Positions 43,601 to 54,270 are shown, counted from the first letter of the stretch. The stretch is DNA of 64,000 nucleotides from Blastobasis lacticolella (GCA_905147135.1 LR990044.1:5894122-5958121), one strand, 5' to 3'. Numbers and translations are program-made. Notes: a model not told the origin generated them from the letters alone.

Positions 43601-46600
43601 GTCCACTCACCGATGTCAAAGTGGTCCGTGGCGAACTCCCAGCACAGCGCCTTGGCCTTGTCCAGCGTGGGCACCCGCACCGTCAGCGTCTCGCCGTGCG
43701 CCACGGCCAGCCGCCCGCCGCCGCCCGGGCCGAGCGTCCACTCACCGATGTCAAAGTGGTCCGTGGCGAACTCCCAGCACAGCGCCTTGGCCTTGTCCAG
43801 CGTGGGCACCCGCACCGTCAGCGTCTCGCCGTGCGCCACGGCCAGCCGCCCGCCGCCGTCCGCGGCCGAGCGCTTGAACGCCTCCACCTCGGCCGGCGCC
43901 GCGCGCGTCCACATGCGCGCCTCCTCCACTGGGGGGAACACGTCTGGGGCGGGGACGAGCGAACAATATATTTATATGACTTGAACGACAGAAAAGGTCG
44001 GACGACGTCTTCAAGGGTGTGGTATGCGGTACGCGTGAACAAAGCATGGTCAGTTAAAACATTACACATTGTCAAGAAGCTTTCTTATGTCTATATCGCC
44101 GCCACTCGACAAAAGTGAATAGATATCTAGACATAGAAAATTCTTATGCTAATAAGACTTTGCGAACTACTAATGAGTACATACCATCAATCTCCCCATC
44201 ACCATCACCATCGTCGTCTTCGTCTACGTCACCGTCGCCTGATTCCTCTTCATCTCTCGATTCTTCATTGTCATCGTCTAAATCAGTCTTCTCGGTAGTT
44301 TGGAGGCATCTGAAAGGACATTAGTTGCATCACAAATTAGTGGTCGTGAGACCGATAACAAAAGTTAGTTAACACATGCCTTAGTAACTGGATGGGTGAC
44401 CGTCGTACTTTAAGTAATATAACTTCAGCACCGCAACGAGCGTGTGTCCCGTTATACAAATCCTGGCACCACATTCTTTTTTATTTTGTACAGTGCAGTG
44501 AAAAAATGACGTACCAGTAAATGTCAGTATACACTAAATTGACACCAAGGAGATCAAACAAATTTTACATAGAAGGAGCCTAGTCACAACTGAAGTCATA
44601 ATCTATATTTTGTTTATTTTTTAATTGTGCCTAAAACGTGTCAAATATCCCTCCATAACGACTGCTATTGCCAAATTTGATGGCCTTGGTTATCTTTGTA
44701 GAGGGAGTATAACATAGAGATGAGAAGCTAATAACAATACCATGCATGAACGAGATCACAACATACAAAATCTGCTAAGAATGAAAAGGACAAAGACATT
44801 AATTGTTGTCCTTGTCGAAATATGAGATTTTTTTGTTGGTCGCAATTGCAATTGCGAACAACAATCGCTATTCGACCAAATTGGGAATAAGTTAAGTCAA
44901 GCTTTAGTCCGGCATTTTATGGTGCTTTTTATTTGTCCGGGTTTCAAGCGTTTTAGGGATACCTGCTGTGGTACTGATAAATTATCTTAGTTGTGGGGTA
45001 TTCATTTTTTATATGGACCCTAAATTTATTTAGTGCTGTACGTCCAGTGATACATAGAGGTGTTTGTTTTACGTACCTACAGATTTAAAATGTTAGGAAT
45101 TGTATACTCAATCAGAAAATTACCTACAATAGTTCTTTCTGGCTGGCACTTACGAGTTTTTGGTCCAAAATGAATGATATATTTTGCTCTCTATTTTGAA
45201 CACTCATCGTACGTGACTAAACGCTTTGTACTCATGTCTTTGTTTTAATTAGAAACCGAAGTATAATAGTAATATAAACAACCGAGTGCGCGAAGATAAT
45301 GAACTAAAACTAAATTTGATAGTCTAGTAATTGCAAAAACCTTACACAGTATAGACACAAAATAAACGGCCCGCCCCAAGCACAAGGTCCACTGGAAACA
45401 ATGCGCCATTTCCGTCACGCACACAGTGACGTTACGTTTACAGGCATTCTCAAGCAGTTTCAAGCAGTGCTCGGTCACGATTATTAAGGGGAAAATTCGT
45501 TGTAGTGGCGACTTAAATTGAATGATATTATTATTGATAAAATAAAAGTACTTGTACGCAGAGTCCAAGAACTGATAAGTGACCATTTCAGACTTTGAAG
45601 CTAGTCGAACTTCAGCACCGCTACGAGTTCTATTGCCGATGGTGAAACGAGGTTGACCAAGGTCTTCCGCTAGAGACCCAAGGACTAGTTGAACAGTTTC
45701 AGGCACCACGTGGCGTTTTTAACAGAATAAGAAACCGTAATGGCCACCTTAATGGTTTTAATGGTTTCTAGTCGGAAATGTCTGTCTAGTCTAATATATA
45801 AAAATCGCTGACCACCTTCCTTCTCCATCATCAGATCAACTGATTAATACCATAATATTGCATTTTTATCAATTTACATGTGTACGAAATTTTCAATTCA
45901 ATTGATTACCGGGAAGTGGGTCAAATCCTAGGTCAGGGAATGATTATTCTCAGGGTCTGGTGATACAATCAGGTGGCGATGAATTTTTAAATAGTGCAAA
46001 TACAGTAGATTATTATTACGCCTACTAAAGGCATAATGTCTGAAGCTGGTATGGGAAATCTTATATAGGTACTTACAGTAGCAACCCTAGTGACTCGGCA
46101 AGTTTAGGTAATAATTTTCGAAGATTACGGGAGTGGACCTTCTGTTAGTTTTCTATTTTGTGGTACAGAGTTTATTTTAGCATTGATTTATTCCTTATGA
46201 CGCGCACAATTTATTCGCATGATGTCCGTCTGATACGTACTGTCTCATATCTAGCCTATTACATGATAGGGGCTTTTTCAAACATTTTGGGGCAAAATTT
46301 TGGTAGAGGTTGCAACACCGGTACTTTGAGTTTGTCCCTTTCGGGTATACGCGCTTGTCATATCCATTTGATTCCTGATCCTAGGTTACCTGCATGTACA
46401 GCTTTTGTATGACATTGAGTCATTAGACAGATTGACAGTCTACATGCTCCATCTATGCTCTATGTCCAATATCTTTGAAGCAGAAAATCTCCAAAAATAT
46501 AATAAGTATTATTAATACTATGATCTCCAATCAGCCTGTCAAGTGTGGAGGTTATGACAATACTATCCACTAATGTAACGGAGACTCAAGACCAGCAGTG

Positions 46601-49600
46601 GACTGTTATGGGTATTGACGTAAAGCAGACAAATAAGACTCTGTCTGCTTGCAGGCAAAAATAAGTACAATAGTTACGAGTACCTATAATAAATTTAGAA
46701 AATTCTGTTTATAAACATTTGTGGGTGTTCATTTCATTATTCGCACAGCTGTTAGCCTGTTACAATATATGATAAGAATTTTATAACTAATCGGCACAGT
46801 TTTGATAAGTCTTTCCAATCAAATTTGATCATTGATATGTGCGCTAGTACTACAATACCTTTATTTTATTCTTTTGGGGCGTCTATTTAAGACGACGATT
46901 TGGGACGACCTGAGTGGCTCAGTGGTCAACATGCCGTCTGCCACGCAAGTGGTCCCGGGTTCGATTCCCAGCCGGGCTCAAATTGAAATGATGAATTTTA
47001 ATTTCTGTTACGGGTCTGGGTGTTCTATGTATAATAAGTATGTATTTAAAAAATAGCACAAGCTTTGCTTAGTTTGGGGCTACATGGCGCTGTGTGAATT
47101 TGTCTGTGATTATTTATTTATTTATTTCATTATTTCCCTGCACATTTTATTACTCATTGAGGACAGATAGACAAATCTTTATATGACCCTATTCGATGTT
47201 TGAGATGATTATTATAAGCCTCTCTGGCTTATAATAATTTATTATGGTCATCTAGGCGTTATGAACCGGTTGTGCTCTCGCGCGAGAGCCCGGGGTCCAC
47301 CTTGACCATGGTCCAGGATTTAGCAATTCGGGTGATGACAGTGGAGTCGCTCCACTGTCATCACCTATTCTGCCAAATCCTGCCTTCTGACCTCCGTGAC
47401 CCTGTTAACAGGGGAACTTGATCAGATTGGATCATAGTTACTCATTCAGATTGGATCATGGTCAGTCGCCAGAAATAATAGCTTATAATAATTTTATAAT
47501 ATTCTAACTTTCAAAGTAAAAAAGTTGATGGGAGACAAACATTGATCCATCCAGACACAATCTTTGAAAGTGATATTCAATTTCATGGCAGCACGCACAC
47601 ATAAATCCAAATCTGGCATGGTTCCTCATGCGAAAATAACTGAAATCGGATGCGGGCTTAGGTGTTAGGTAATAATATTTATTAAAGCAAGTAACAAAGC
47701 ATTCCTAACCACTCCCTAGATGGCGCCCATTTTGGTAATTGATAATCGCTTGAAATAGGTTCTTAGCAAAGAGGATATAAACACTAGGTACGCTGTATTG
47801 GATAATATTGTATTTATCAATAGTTTTCAACCATTTTAGAGGTTGTAATAAATTATTACAAACAAAACAAACATCAATTTGGCTGAGTTAATTCGTTTCA
47901 TGGACACTAGGACAAAAAATGGACGCAATACAAATATGAAAGGTTTGTATTAAAATACATTTCGTTGAACCTTTTGGTAAAAAATTACCAAAATTGTAGG
48001 AGCGCCATCTATTGATGCTTTTTGAAACCAATTGACAATACCTACTGGAAAACTCCTCATTAGTAAGGGTTTTACCTAGGTTAGTAAATCATTCAAAACA
48101 ATACAATACAAAATAATAAATCAATTATCCATCAAATAATCAGCGCTGCCCGACCCCATGTGAAATCGAGCAGCACAGATTCAAGTAATGGCAGTCCGGC
48201 CGAGCCGCGGGTATGGCCAGAATGCTGTTGGTGCTGACCTGTACTCTGCACATCAGGGATGTGCACCTTTTCCGCATTGTACCATAAACAAAAACGTTAA
48301 AAAGCAAACGGTAACCAAAGTAATACTCACTTGTTACCAACACCGGATGGCAGCTCATTATCATAATAACATTCCGCTGCGGGCTCCGGTTTTGTCGTCT
48401 CTTCGCTGCTATCCTCCTCCCTTACATTTGAATTGGAAAGCCTCTCGTCCACCGCCAACTGTTGGATGTACTGCTGATAATGCTGGTCCTGCAGTTGCCT
48501 GATCAGGACTGCCTGCTGGTCATAGTTGGCGGGGAACTGCTGTTCGGCGTACTGTAGGAACTGATTGTACGTCTGTGCGTTTAGTGCGTCCTTTATCCGT
48601 TTCCTGTAAAGTGTGGAGTCTTATTTACCAGATTATAGGTGGAATACGCATTAATTTTTCTTGTTAAACCATTTTTGTTTAGTGTAATCTCAATAAACAA
48701 AACATCCATTAATACTACCACGATGTTACAAGATGTTCACAGCGAAGCCACGACATTTCGATGCACGTTACCGTAAGAGACCTTCACAGCGTATCCACAA
48801 AATTTAAAACACGTTAAGGTGAAGGCTTTGCTCTCAGAAGAGTCAGCCAAACCGTATCCAGGGAAGCGGCCATAACTGCCTACAATGGCTTTATAAATTC
48901 CATACTTCGCTATGGTATAATTATATGGGGTAACTCAACTGATATTGATAAAGCCTTCGTAACACAAAAGCGCTGCATACGAGCCATTTTTGGACTACAA
49001 CAAATAGAATCATGTAGACCAATCTTTCGAAAATTTAAGTTGCTGACGCTACCATGTATCTACATAGGCGAAATATGTACATTTGTTCACAAGCATAGAC
49101 ATTTTTTCCAAGCAAATCAAGAAACGACCAATCGCAATTTGAGAAGCCATTATAAGAACAAGCTCTACATACCTGCGACAAAGCTAGCAACTACGTCAAA
49201 AAACAGCTACATGATGTGTATCAAAATCTACAACAAACTGCCAGACGAGCTAAAATTGCATAAATTGAACAAGTTTAAGAAAATGATAAAAAATTGGCTT
49301 ATCGAAAGGTGTTTCTATAGTGTTAAGGAATTCTTAGAATATAAATAAGAAATTTAGGGTTTGACTAATTATAAATAATGTGACATGATTTATAATTCGT
49401 AATAGTTTTCTATCTTTTCTAATTTTTTGATTCAATTTGACATTTGTAAATTTTTGTGACATTTAATCATTAATAATACTTTAATTCAATGACATTTTCC
49501 GATCCAATTGTAATTTTCAAGTTACAATCTTAGTTTCAATGTTAACATTTATAAATTTGAATTGACTTGGTTTAATTATCATTACTTTAATATTTTCTTA

Positions 49601-52571
49601 ATTTAATATGTATTATTATCATATCTTGACATATTAAAAAATGTAGATCAATTATGGATATACGCCTGAAAAGGTAGGAATTTGGTGGGAAAGAAGCTAC
49701 TGCATCTAGAACTGCAAAATCACGAAACCCAAACTCCATATTCAATAAAAATTTCATTTCATTTCAAAATTTCATTTCATTTCATTTCAAAAACATTCAC
49801 AGCATATCCTCCACATTTCGATGCACTTTACCGTAAGAGACGCTCTCTGCAATACCACTAGATTTCAAACCACGTTAACGCCAAAGATCTTTACAGCGGA
49901 GCCGTCACATTTCGATGCACGTTACCGCGAACGACCTTCTCTGTGGTGCCACTAGATTTTAAACCAGTTAACGCAAAAGATCTTCACAGCTTGGACACCA
50001 CATTTTGATGCACTTTACCACGTACGACCTTCACTGCGTAGTAACCACATTTCAATGCATGTTACAGCGAAAAACGTTTACTGTGAAGCCACTAGGTTGC
50101 AAGCCACGTTAACGCGAAGGAGCTTCACAGCAAAGCCCCGACATTTCGATGCGCGTTATCGCGAAAAGCCTTTACTGCGAACCCACTAGATTTTAAAGCA
50201 CGGGTAACGCGAATGATTTTTACTGCGAGACCATGACATTTCCATGCACGTTATCGCGAAAGACCTTCACTGCGATGCCACTAGATTTCGAACCACGTTA
50301 ACGCGAAAGATTTTCACTACGAAGCTCAGATTTCGGAGGCATCGCGATATATCATTAAGGTATTGGGATGTTTTTATACTGAGCTGTGTTTAAATATGAG
50401 CGCCAAGCCGTCCGCGCCACTGCCGGTTGCCACGAAAAGAGATCGACGCCAACTAGTAAAGAAGAAAGTATATGAAGACGAATGAAGAAGTACATGAAAC
50501 GGAACAGACAGATTATTATGTAACGGAAGAATTAAGGTACCGGCGATAAAAACTTGATGGTTCTTCGCAGTCCTGTGCTTTGATATCTAGTGGCTTCAGA
50601 GTGAAGTACTTTCGCAGTAACGTGCATCTCGATGTGGTGGCTTCACAGTGAAGATCTTTTGCGGTAATATGCATCGAAATCTATCACGGTAACGTGCATC
50701 GAAATGTAGTGGCTATGCTATGAAGATCTTGCAACATAGTGGTAAAATTCATATATGTTTTGTTTATCGAGATTACGTATTACATTTTTTGTTGAACAAA
50801 ATCCGTGGCGAAAATGAGGCCAACAGACCTCCATTTCAGATCACAAATACCAAAACAGTACACTTTTTAGACAGGACTAGCTATCCGTAATAGACAGGCA
50901 GACAGACAAGAGTTACTTTCATATTTAAAATATCATGTAAGTTGGTTATACTTACACTTGTTGTTCTTCTGTGACTTTATTATTCTGTTTCTGATTTTCT
51001 AATTTTAATCTATTCTGAAAATCAATATGTGCCTTCTCTTCTTCCTTTTTCCTAAGCCTGAGGAAAGGAATACTTGCATTGAAATATTGAGGTAAAACAA
51101 TTCTAACCGTGTATACAAACCCAATAATTTATGTGATGAATGGAAAACATTAGCAAACAAAAGTAAAATCTGAATATATAGGACTTTTTCTTGCATTGAT
51201 TAACGTAATTTACTTACAAGTTGTGCACATAATGAATAAAACCTGTAATATAGTAAAACTGCAATATGGTCTCTGCCTACCCCTACCGTACAGGACTTTA
51301 TGTATGTATTGTAAAACTTACTTCTGTTGTTCCTTATTTTCTTGATCCTTCTGTATAGCTTCTAAGAATGGCTTGAATAGTGGACATAATCTGAAATTTA
51401 AGAGTATATGAATTTCAATGACATCCAATCTAAGTTAGAAGAACACAGCTAAACTAGTTATTTATAAACTCACATTGCCACTATGTACTCTAAAATATAA
51501 CAAACAGAATAACAAAATCATTATATGTATAATAGAAAATACCTGTCTAAAGTCCTGACAAATCCTGCCATGGCCTGGATCTGTGTAATTTCTCCAAGAG
51601 CTTGCCATGCAGCCCTTCGGTCCTTTCCAATGACATCCAGAACTCCAAGTGGTGATGCGTTACTCGGGTCCAACGGACCGTGGGCGGCCTGCTGTGTGTA
51701 CGCCACAAGTTTCAATCTGTCTTCATAGCTTAAATGCATTGCTTTCCCTTCTTTATCTGGAATGTTTAATGGGGGTAATTTCAGAGAGGTCTATATAACT
51801 CTGAAAAAGATTTGCAGATTTTATTGGACACAAGTGCAGTGTGATACATTAATCAGCACCATGTGGTGCTAGTGTATAACAAATAAATAATAATGATAAA
51901 AAAAACTGTTTGGAAAAACATAAAAAAAAAGAGATGAAAAGTAAAAAATGTAAAGACTTACCAACTAGAGGAAATAAAAAATTTAAATTAGGACTACAGA
52001 AAATACAGTATAGTTTCATTAGTAGAGTGGTACTCTTACTCGTATCTAGGCAATGTTGATAAGAACTATGCAGTAGGTTTATTACTCACTAGCTGTTAAT
52101 CAATATAGGTATTCATTTCAGCACAACCAATTGCAAAGCAACAGAAATTTCATCCTACAGTGTTCAACTCAATTTTCCTTTTAGAAGATCATAAAGTTTT
52201 CAGGGCAAATACCTTAGTAATAATTTGGGTCGCACTAATAAGTAAATTTTTTTATAAAGGCGTCCCTAATATTTATGGAAATCTTATTTATTAGCTTATA
52301 GACATCTACATACAACATATGGAATGTGAAATAAATTGAAATTGAAATGGAAATAGAGCATTTCTTTATAAGAGCAAGAAGACAATTCTGTACTGGAGTT
52401 TATATTATGTTGAATTTGTTATTTACCTTTGTAAAACGAGAGTCCATGTTTATAAACGTCTTTCAGGGGCAGACCCCATTTCCTCTGCTCGCTTTGTAAG
52501 ATACCTTGGTCGGTTTCCAAGGGCACCTTTTCTGCTTTTACTTTCCACGTATTATCGCTTTTGTTAGCCAT
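37604..52571 (-). CDS. ACBD3: Golgi resident protein GCP60 / ACBD3 homolog (10 exons, 494 aa minimal form)
   Basis: This is a cytosolic Golgi scaffold. The vertebrate protein binds golgins through its GOLD domain and recruits PI4KB through its glutamine-rich region. Exons in gene order: 52571-52427, 51756-51543, 51390-51322, 51057-50956, 48603-48331, 44309-44185, 43943-43746, 41558-41457, 38508-38369, 37720-37604. The ACBP-like domain is residues 28-125 ([49 protein letters not shown]). A charged coiled stretch (130-176) and Q-rich segment (180-250, [19 protein letters not shown]) follow, then an acidic linker (270-310). The GOLD domain is residues 312-494 ([60 protein letters not shown]). 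Exon 7 runs into a 13-copy array of its own 3' end, so its true end could be any of 13 donors from 43746 to 42126. The quoted length uses the first donor. Confidence 0.94.
37780..38036. mobile_element. MITE with 40-bp terminal inverted repeats, 257 bp
   Basis: The ends are GTTAGAGCTCCTCTAATCTA and complement GTAGAGCTCGTCTAGTCTAA. Both continue AAAATGACGCGCCCCACTA. Flanks share AAAATT (37774-37779 and 38037-38042). It occupies ACBD3 intron 9. Confidence 0.82.
38530..39300 (-). repeat. Older LINE-like repeat split by the hAT-like insertion
   Basis: The left part is 38530-38611 (GCGCTTATCCCGGCCTCTGC, GTCGTAAGCCGTTGGCT) and the right part 39155-39300 (CAACCCATCGCTTC, CGCAATACGTGACCAAACCA). It belongs to the same family as 25977-26270, and a short piece is at 8255-8310. 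Confidence 0.6.
38612..39146. mobile_element. Non-autonomous hAT-like element, 535 bp, nested in an older repeat
   Basis: It is flanked by the perfect 8-bp repeat TCTCGCAT (38604-38611, 39147-39154). Ends CAGTGGCGTAGCGTGCC and complement CAGGGGCGTAGCTACCG match hAT-type termini. GGGGCCCCGTATCAATTAT near the left recurs inverted at the right. The surrounding repeat reads continuously across the insertion. It lies in ACBD3 intron 8. Confidence 0.88.
39305..40058 (-). mobile_element. Helitron-like element remnant, about 750 bp
   Basis: It starts ACACTAGCGGCCCGCCCCGG and ends with TTTCCTCTTTATAATATTA. In reverse this gives a 5' end of the TAATATTATAAAGAGGAAA type and a 3' GC-rich hairpin before CTAG, as in insect Helitrons. 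No replicase frame is seen. Similar pieces are at 24307 and 41075. The class is inference. Confidence 0.5.
40253..40950. mobile_element. MITE of the TTTTCCARTAGGTAT family, with nested insertion
   Basis: It shares TAGATGGCGCCCC, AAAGAGGATATAAACACTAG, TATTTATCAAT and GGGAGCGCCATCTATTGAT with the copies at 47697 and 52861. A second repeat (40517-40755) interrupts it. It lies in ACBD3 intron 8. Confidence 0.8.
40517..40755 (-). repeat. 'CCACTGCAGGACTTAGGGCCTCTCC' repeat nested in a MITE
   Basis: It is nearly the exact inverse of 58935-59205, including GCTGCTGCCCATTTTCTAGA, AGTCGCCTTGTACGATACCC and GTGCTATTCTACTCTGCCGG. It is younger than the MITE it interrupts. Confidence 0.8.
41075..41200 (-). 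mobile_element. Fragment of the Helitron-like family
   Basis: It begins AACTAGCAACCCGCCCTGGC, then TTCGCACGGGTAGTAACC. Only the end is recognisable. Confidence 0.45.
42121..43857 (-). repeat. 13-copy, 135-bp tandem array of an ACBD3 exon end plus splice donor
   Basis: Copies start at 42121 and every 135 bp to 43741, and by eye they are identical. On the ACBD3 strand each unit is GTGAGTGGACGCTCGG (intron start) joined to about 118 bp of exon 7 ending GACATCG. Each unit therefore offers a complete splice donor. The unit is 45 codons, and the intron-derived part reads [10 protein letters not shown] without a stop, so reading continues through all copies. A CCGAGCG heptamer occurs at each junction and in both flanks (42108 and 43866), which suggests a microhomology-mediated duplication. 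After the last copy the frame stops within 20 codons, so some donor must be used. GC content is far above the surroundings. The open frames on the opposite strand are by-products of composition and period. Confidence 0.97.
44334..44460 (+). repeat. 5S rRNA-like dispersed repeat
   Basis: GTGGTCGTGAGACCGATAAC is followed by AAAAGTTAGTTAACA and AACTGGATGGGTGACCGTCG. The last block is very close to the 5S sequence TTGGATGGGTGACCG. It starts 24 bp upstream of the acceptor of ACBD3 exon 6, in intron 5. Confidence 0.7.
45583..45715 (+). repeat. 3' part of the 5S-like repeat
   Basis: The 5S-like head is missing. It keeps the tail AGCTAGTCGAACTTCAGCAC, GAGGTTGACCAAGGTCTTCC and GCTAGAGACC. It lies in ACBD3 intron 5. 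Confidence 0.65.
46903..47135 (+). repeat. tRNA-derived SINE (glycine-tRNA-like head)
   Basis: The head 46903-46978 has A-box TGGCTCAGTGG and B-box GGTTCGATTCC with closing CAGCCGGGC. The body continues GGGTCTGGGTGTTCTATG, then TATTTATTTATTTATTTC. The long body and missing tRNA fold near the 5' end argue against a working tRNA gene. Confidence 0.82.
47235..47475 (-). repeat. Rearranged tRNA-derived SINE tail
   Basis: It has GTTATGAACCGGTTGTGCTC, GTCCACCTTGACCATGGTCC, then GTGATGACAGTGGAG-CGACTC followed by its own inverse GAGTCGCTCCACTGTCATCA, so a short inverted duplication formed inside it. Confidence 0.7.
47697..48061. mobile_element. MITE of the TTTTCCARTAGGTAT family
   Basis: It shares AGATGGCGCCCATTTTGGTA, GGATATAAACACTAGGTACG and, at the right end, CCTACTGGAAAACTCCTCAT. 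Its left terminus is lost. It lies in ACBD3 intron 5. Confidence 0.8.
48684..50776. mobile_element. Foldback element with tandem-repeat arms, about 2.1 kb
   Basis: The outer ends GTAATCTCAATAAACAAAAC and complement GTAATCTCGATAAACAAAAC pair. So do the next parts (ACCACGATGTTACAAGAT against ACCACTATGTTGCAAGAT). Inside, a degenerate repeat of about 48 bp, alternating in type (GCGAAAGACCTTCAC, ATTTCGATGCACGTTACC, CCACTAGATTTCAAACCACG), is repeated over 49795-50330 and appears inverted at 50565-50745. It fills nearly all of ACBD3 intron 4 (48604-50955). Confidence 0.82.
48833..49790 (+). mobile_element. Truncated LINE inserted in the foldback element
   Basis: The open frame to 49348 encodes the C-terminal end of a non-LTR reverse transcriptase ([44 protein letters not shown]). 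A stop and AT-rich 3' UTR with a repeated ATTTC tail (49745-49790) follow. The foldback array resumes immediately after. Reading is uninterrupted for about 170 codons, so the insertion is not very old. Confidence 0.85.
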
Positions 52572-52860
52572 TATTTCTAAGCTTATTACCCTAAATATAA
52601 ACCCCTTTTTGCAAAAAATTTCACCTTTTTGTAGGGCCTATCTTTCTTGTAGTGAGCGAGAAGAGATGGATTCGACTGTCTGTCAGACGAATGACAGATA
52701 AATGACAGTGACAGTAACAGCATAGAAGTGACACATGACAACCAGTCAGGGTTACCAGCTCGTCATTGCTGTTTATAAATGGGTGCAAATAAAATCGAGT
52801 TACAATAAATGGGTGAAAATAAAATCGAGGTTACTTCCGACTATTTACAATTTCAGCGCG

Positions 52861-53278
52861 AATGAGGAGTTTTCCAGTAGGTATAGATAGTTGGTTTCAA
52901 AAAGCATCAATAGATGGCGCTCCTACAATTTTGGTAATCTTTTTATAATCTGTATGATGGTGGCAGTGATTTCATGCAGCCAACTAATAATAAACTTAAA
53001 ATTAAAATGCTTATTAATATAAACATAACTGTTAAAGGTTGAACGACGTGTAAAAAGAAATATTTATAGAAGTTAGCACTATGTTCCATTATTATTACAA
53101 CCTCTAAAATGGTTGAAAACTATTGACAAATACAATGTTATCCAATACAACGTACCCAGTGTTTATATCCTGTTTGCTAAGAACCTATTTCAAGCGATTA
53201 TCAATTACCAAAATTGTCGGGGCGCCATCTAGTGAGTGGTTAGGAATGCTTTAGATACCTATTGGAAAACTCCTCATT
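52861..53278. mobile_element. MITE of the TTTTCCARTAGGTAT family, complete copy, 418 bp
   Basis: Both ends are intact: AATGAGGAGTTTTCCAGTAG at the left and the complement AATGAGGAGTTTTCCAATAG at the right. Subterminal CATCAATAGATGGCGCTCC and GGGGCGCCATCTAGTGA form a second inverted pair. No coding capacity is seen. Confidence 0.88.
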
Positions 53279-53523
53279 ACATAAGGTGTACGCATAAGGA
53301 ATACGCGCGGCGCCATCTCTCGACAACGTTGAAAAGCTACGCATCTATGCAACGGTCTCTGTCCCTCCATATGGCTGTTTTCTGTATGCCAATATTTTTA
53401 CTCATCTCTACAGAAATTATAATATATCCCTTTACAGAAAGACCCGGCACCGGATATGTGATAAATAGGTGGCAAACCTGTCAAAGAGGCGCCTAGTACG
53501 AGTACTAGGGCAGCCAATAGCGA

Positions 53524-53650
53524 TACATTCATAGGGGCCTGGGGCCCGCCTCCACCATTATCCAGGATTTGGCACATCAAAATTACAGTAGAGCGACTGC
53601 TATCTTACCTCCGAGATCCTGACAACAGTCGCCTAAATGTGCAACTTGTA
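53524..53650 (-). repeat. Partial tRNA-derived SINE tail
   Basis: It reads GATACATTCATAGGGGCCTG, then ATTATCCAGGATTTGGCACA and AGTAGAGCGACTGCTATC. Confidence 0.7.
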
Positions 53651-53734
53651 CATTAATTTCTCTCTCTTTACCACCTCCGCTCGCAACCGACGCCCTCGAT
53701 TAAAATAAACACGGGGTGGCAATAGGTTCCAAAG

Positions 53735-53850
53735 ATTGGTCAACCTCGGTTTTAGAAGGCTCACCATATCGAGTGGCGAGCTTGTTGCGGTGCTGAAGTT
53801 CGATTAGAAAAGTACGAAACAGTCACCGGCACAATAGTAGTACTTGATAC
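53735..53850 (-). repeat. 5S-like repeat, tail part
   Basis: GGTCAACCTCGGTTTTAGAA and GGTGCTGAAGTTCGATTAGA, then AGTACGAAACAGTCACCGGC, match the inverse of the copy at 31848. Confidence 0.6.
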
Positions 53851-54270
53851 ATGATAATTATAAATAAATGAGTGAATGAATGAATGAATTATAGAAATAC
53901 AGGATTAAGGATTAAAATTAGGTAGTTATAGGTATCGCAAGCACACTGGGTCCTCATAATTAGTATTTTCAGCTATGTATTTATTGTATTGCCTGCATTA
54001 GCTGGACGTTTGCAATATCAGGGGTAGGCATCGAGGTATCACTAACGAGATACCTACTGGTCCAGTAAAAAGTTTTTCACCACTTCATCACTGCGTTTGC
54101 TGCGTTTGTGTGACAACTCACAGCAAAAACGCTTAGTGATTTGTATTTCGAACACCACACCTACTCTGTATTTGGAAAAATAAACTAGGTGATGGTTCAT
54201 TCAGAAACTCATTTTGGCCTGGTAATTTAACTCCATGAATTAAATCAGGCACAACATTTCGTAAATAGGT

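Noticed and set aside
42055..44118. Very long open frames on the plus strand (about 600-690 codons) and a 624-codon frame on the minus strand
   Set aside because: The plus-strand frames are by-products of a GC-rich 135-bp period and have no family features. The minus-strand frame is real only in its exon 7 part; the rest is the repeat array and was described as such.
44334..44460. 5S rRNA gene
   Set aside because: Only the internal promoter blocks resemble 5S, the ends do not pair, and a shared non-5S tail follows in several dispersed copies.
46903..46978. Functional glycine tRNA gene
   Set aside because: The A and B boxes are good, but the acceptor ends do not pair convincingly and a SINE body follows. 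The other tRNA-like heads (4211, 54497, 63313 and inverse copies) fail for the same reason.
49795..50330. CRISPR-like array
   Set aside because: The repeat spacing is regular, but the repeats are degenerate, there are no unique spacers, and the context is a eukaryotic intron inside a foldback element.
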